Below, one piece after another: positions 5,105-6,801 of a stretch of DNA of 6,801 nucleotides. The notes below the pieces were generated by a model. That model had not been told where the DNA came from. It saw only the letters and a program-made list of their open reading frames with translations, and ran no database searches. Position numbers and translations under genes: made by a program. How positions within the stretch are numbered: the stretch's first letter is position 1; every line of letters begins with the position of its first letter. The stretch covers positions 1 to 6,801 of the forward strand of contig CANCKV010000178.1 in NCBI GenBank assembly GCA_947378615.1, read 5' to 3'. The stretch comes from Chitinophagaceae bacterium (GTDB lineage Bacteria > Bacteroidota > Bacteroidia > Chitinophagales > Chitinophagaceae).

Positions 5105-6801
5105 ATGTACAATCTTGCTTTGACAGAAATAGATTTAGATGGTCAAGTAATAAGAGTATCACAGCCTGATGCATTTCCAAACAATAATATTCTTCCAAGC
5201 ATTGGTGATAATATCTTTAATTTTATTAGTAAGGATACGGGTATTAAGTTAAAAGAGTATTTTAATATTACGAGAAAGACAAATAATCCACTCCAATTTT
5301 CTTTATCTATTAATTCAATACCAATATTATTTACCCTACATTTTGTTTTTGAAAAAGTGTATTTCTTGTATTGGAGAGAATCACAAGAAGATGAGAAAGA
5401 AAAGAATATAGCTATTTCAAAGAATTGGGGATTTAACACTGCAAATTATCAGCTAAAAGATAATCATGAAAATCTTGCTATAGAATCAACTTTAGTAAAA
5501 TTAACAGACAACCTGCCACTAGTTGTTTTTGAAATGCACTTATTTCCAGATGGAAGATTCAATTTTGGATTTGTCAATAAAGAAATGGGAATATTCTTCC
5601 CGGAATTTAATAGAGAAGCAGTCAACCAAAATAATAAACTCTTATTTACAAGGGTCCATCCTGATGATCAAGAGAAACTGCTCAATTCAATTTCTAGGGT
5701 ATTTGCACTTAACATTTGGGATGTAGAATATAGGGTTATTGAAAATGGACAAACTAGATGGGTAAAGGGATTTGGTAGACCTGAAATTGGTATTAAAGGG
5801 GATAGAATAATCGTATATACTTTTTTACAAGATATTACGATTCAAAAAAGACAGGAAGAGCACTTAAAAAGTGTAATAGAATCAAACAAAAAAATTTTAA
5901 AACGCCTTCAAAGACAACAATTTGCTATTGAACAGCATTTAAACCTTGCAGTGGTAAATTTAAATACTGGCATTCTAGAATATCTAAATTATAAATTTTG
6001 CGTTTCACTTGGATTTAAGGAACAAGATTGGATCGGAAAAAAAATACAACAACTATTTAAACCTGTGAATCAAGATGAATTATGGGTAAATATATTTCAA
6101 ACATTAAAGACCGGTAAGGTATGGCGAGATGAAATTTATTTTAAAAAAGAAAACAGCATTACAATTTGGTTTGCTTGTAGTCTTATTCCATATAGGGACA
6201 ATTTGAATAATGAAAAATTCTTTGTTTTTAGTGAAGATATTTCAGAGAAAAAAAATCTTGAGAAAAAACTTGAAGAAGAGAAGCGCCTATTTCGTCTCGA
6301 ATTACTTGCTGTTTCATTTAAGGCTCAAGAAGATATAAGAATTCTTATTGGCAGGGAATTACATGATAATATTAATCAGATGCTTGTGGCTAGCAAGATG
6401 ATATTTGCAAGAATTAAAAATAAGTATCCCGATATAATTGAATACGGACTTCAAGAAGGCTTAGAAAACCTTGATGGAGCTATACAAGGAATTCGCAAAC
6501 TTTCAAAAGATTTGGTTATTTATAATGTCAATGATGTTGATTTAACTCAGCTACTCATAGAAGAGATATTTAATTTCAAAAGAAATTCAGCCATTCACAC
6601 AATTTATGACATTGGAGACCTCAAAATTCCAATATCAGTAGATTTTAAGACTCACCTTGTTAGAATATTACAAGAAGCAACAACTAATATCATTAAATAT
6701 TCAGAAGCAACAGAGGTAAAGATATTATTTGAAGCAAACGAAGAACAAATCAACTTATCAATTGAAGATAATGGGCGAGGTTTTAATACAAAAAAAGCCA
6801 A
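5105..6801 (+). CDS. Cytosolic PAS-domain sensor histidine kinase (HisKA_3 type), 3' truncated by the window edge
   Basis: An open frame of 565 full codons with no stop before the window ends. The start is the ATG at 5105; an in-frame TGA at 5096-5098 rules out a longer upstream extension. The N-terminus (1-95) looks like a divergent PAS domain. Residues 133-247 resemble a PAS_3/PAC domain (VHPDDQEKL, RWVKGFGRPE, ending FLQDITIQKR). Residues 275-380 resemble another PAS, ending FSEDISEKK. Charged, probably coiled-coil linkers follow both. GRELHDNINQML carries the phospho-accepting His420 of the HisKA_3 (NarX/DesK/LytS-like) class. RILQEATTNIIKYSEA supplies the ATPase N-box (Asn528), and IEDNGRGF the G1 box (Asp555). 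The last part of the ATPase domain lies outside. No signal peptide or membrane segment is seen, so it likely senses a cytosolic cue and signals to a LuxR-type regulator, possibly encoded just downstream. The cue is unknown. Confidence 0.93.
   Translation, partial: MYNLALTEIDLDGQVIRVSQPDAFPNNNILPSIGDNIFNFISKDTGIKLKEYFNITRKTNNPLQFSLSINSIPILFTLHFVFEKVYFLYWRESQEDEKEKNIAISKNWGFNTANYQLKDNHENLAIESTLVKLTDNLPLVVFEMHLFPDGRFNFGFVNKEMGIFFPEFNREAVNQNNKLLFTRVHPDDQEKLLNSISRVFALNIWDVEYRVIENGQTRWVKGFGRPEIGIKGDRIIVYTFLQDITIQKRQEEHLKSVIESNKKILKRLQRQQFAIEQHLNLAVVNLNTGILEYLNYKFCVSLGFKEQDWIGKKIQQLFKPVNQDELWVNIFQTLKTGKVWRDEIYFKKENSITIWFACSLIPYRDNLNNEKFFVFSEDISEKKNLEKKLEEEKRLFRLELLAVSFKAQEDIRILIGRELHDNINQMLVASKMIFARIKNKYPDIIEYGLQEGLENLDGAIQGIRKLSKDLVIYNVNDVDLTQLLIEEIFNFKRNSAIHTIYDIGDLKIPISVDFKTHLVRILQEATTNIIKYSEATEVKILFEANEEQINLSIEDNGRGFNTKKA

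Noticed and set aside
5143..5439. Open frame of 98 codons on the - strand
   Set aside because: It is antisense to the N-terminal part of the histidine kinase frame, which is continuous and carries recognisable domains.
5523..5726. Open frame of 67 codons on the + strand
   Set aside because: It is a shifted reading of the PAS region of the histidine kinase, with no recognisable content.
1..6801. CRISPR arrays, tRNA or rRNA genes, insertion sequences
   Set aside because: No spaced direct repeats, cloverleaf-like segments, transposase frames or terminal inverted repeats were seen.

Overview
The window is AT-rich and has tightly packed genes on the + strand. The starts mostly lack strong Shine-Dalgarno sequences, and the upstream gene is a chorismate-mutase tail of the kind fused to DAHP synthase. 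Together these suggest a member of the Bacteroidota, possibly Chitinophagaceae-like. That placement is an inference from style and protein character; no marker gene is present.

Layout. Bases 1-150 are the end of a type II chorismate mutase domain, probably the C-terminus of a DAHP synthase/chorismate mutase fusion. A strong intrinsic terminator (160-200) closes that unit. A second + strand unit follows: aroB (243-1265), aroA (1288-2583), a two-gene toxin-antitoxin-like cassette (2616-2852 and 2852-3283), and aroC (3287-4585). A small thiamine-binding-type protein (4633-4938) comes 47 bases later. After a 166-base spacer, a long open frame runs from 5105 off the right edge. It is a soluble PAS-containing sensor histidine kinase, cut before its C-terminus.

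How the genes work together. The AroG/Q-type tail, AroB, AroA and AroC belong to the chorismate (aromatic amino acid) pathway. AroB is the second step, AroA the sixth and AroC the seventh and last. Chorismate mutase then uses the product for phenylalanine and tyrosine synthesis. Steps 3-5 (aroD/Q, aroE, aroK) are not in the window.

Three things stand out. (1) AroC is about 100 residues too long at its C-terminus, and the extra part reads as a complete DUF952 domain, giving an AroC-DUF952 fusion. (2) A PIN-domain cassette sits between aroA and aroC, with only 3 bases between its stop and the aroC start. (3) The PIN protein has Tyr where the family's first metal-binding Asp is expected, one base change from an Asp codon, so it may be a dead toxin kept for its place in the operon. 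The EPSP synthase also has an unusual glyphosate/PEP-site loop.
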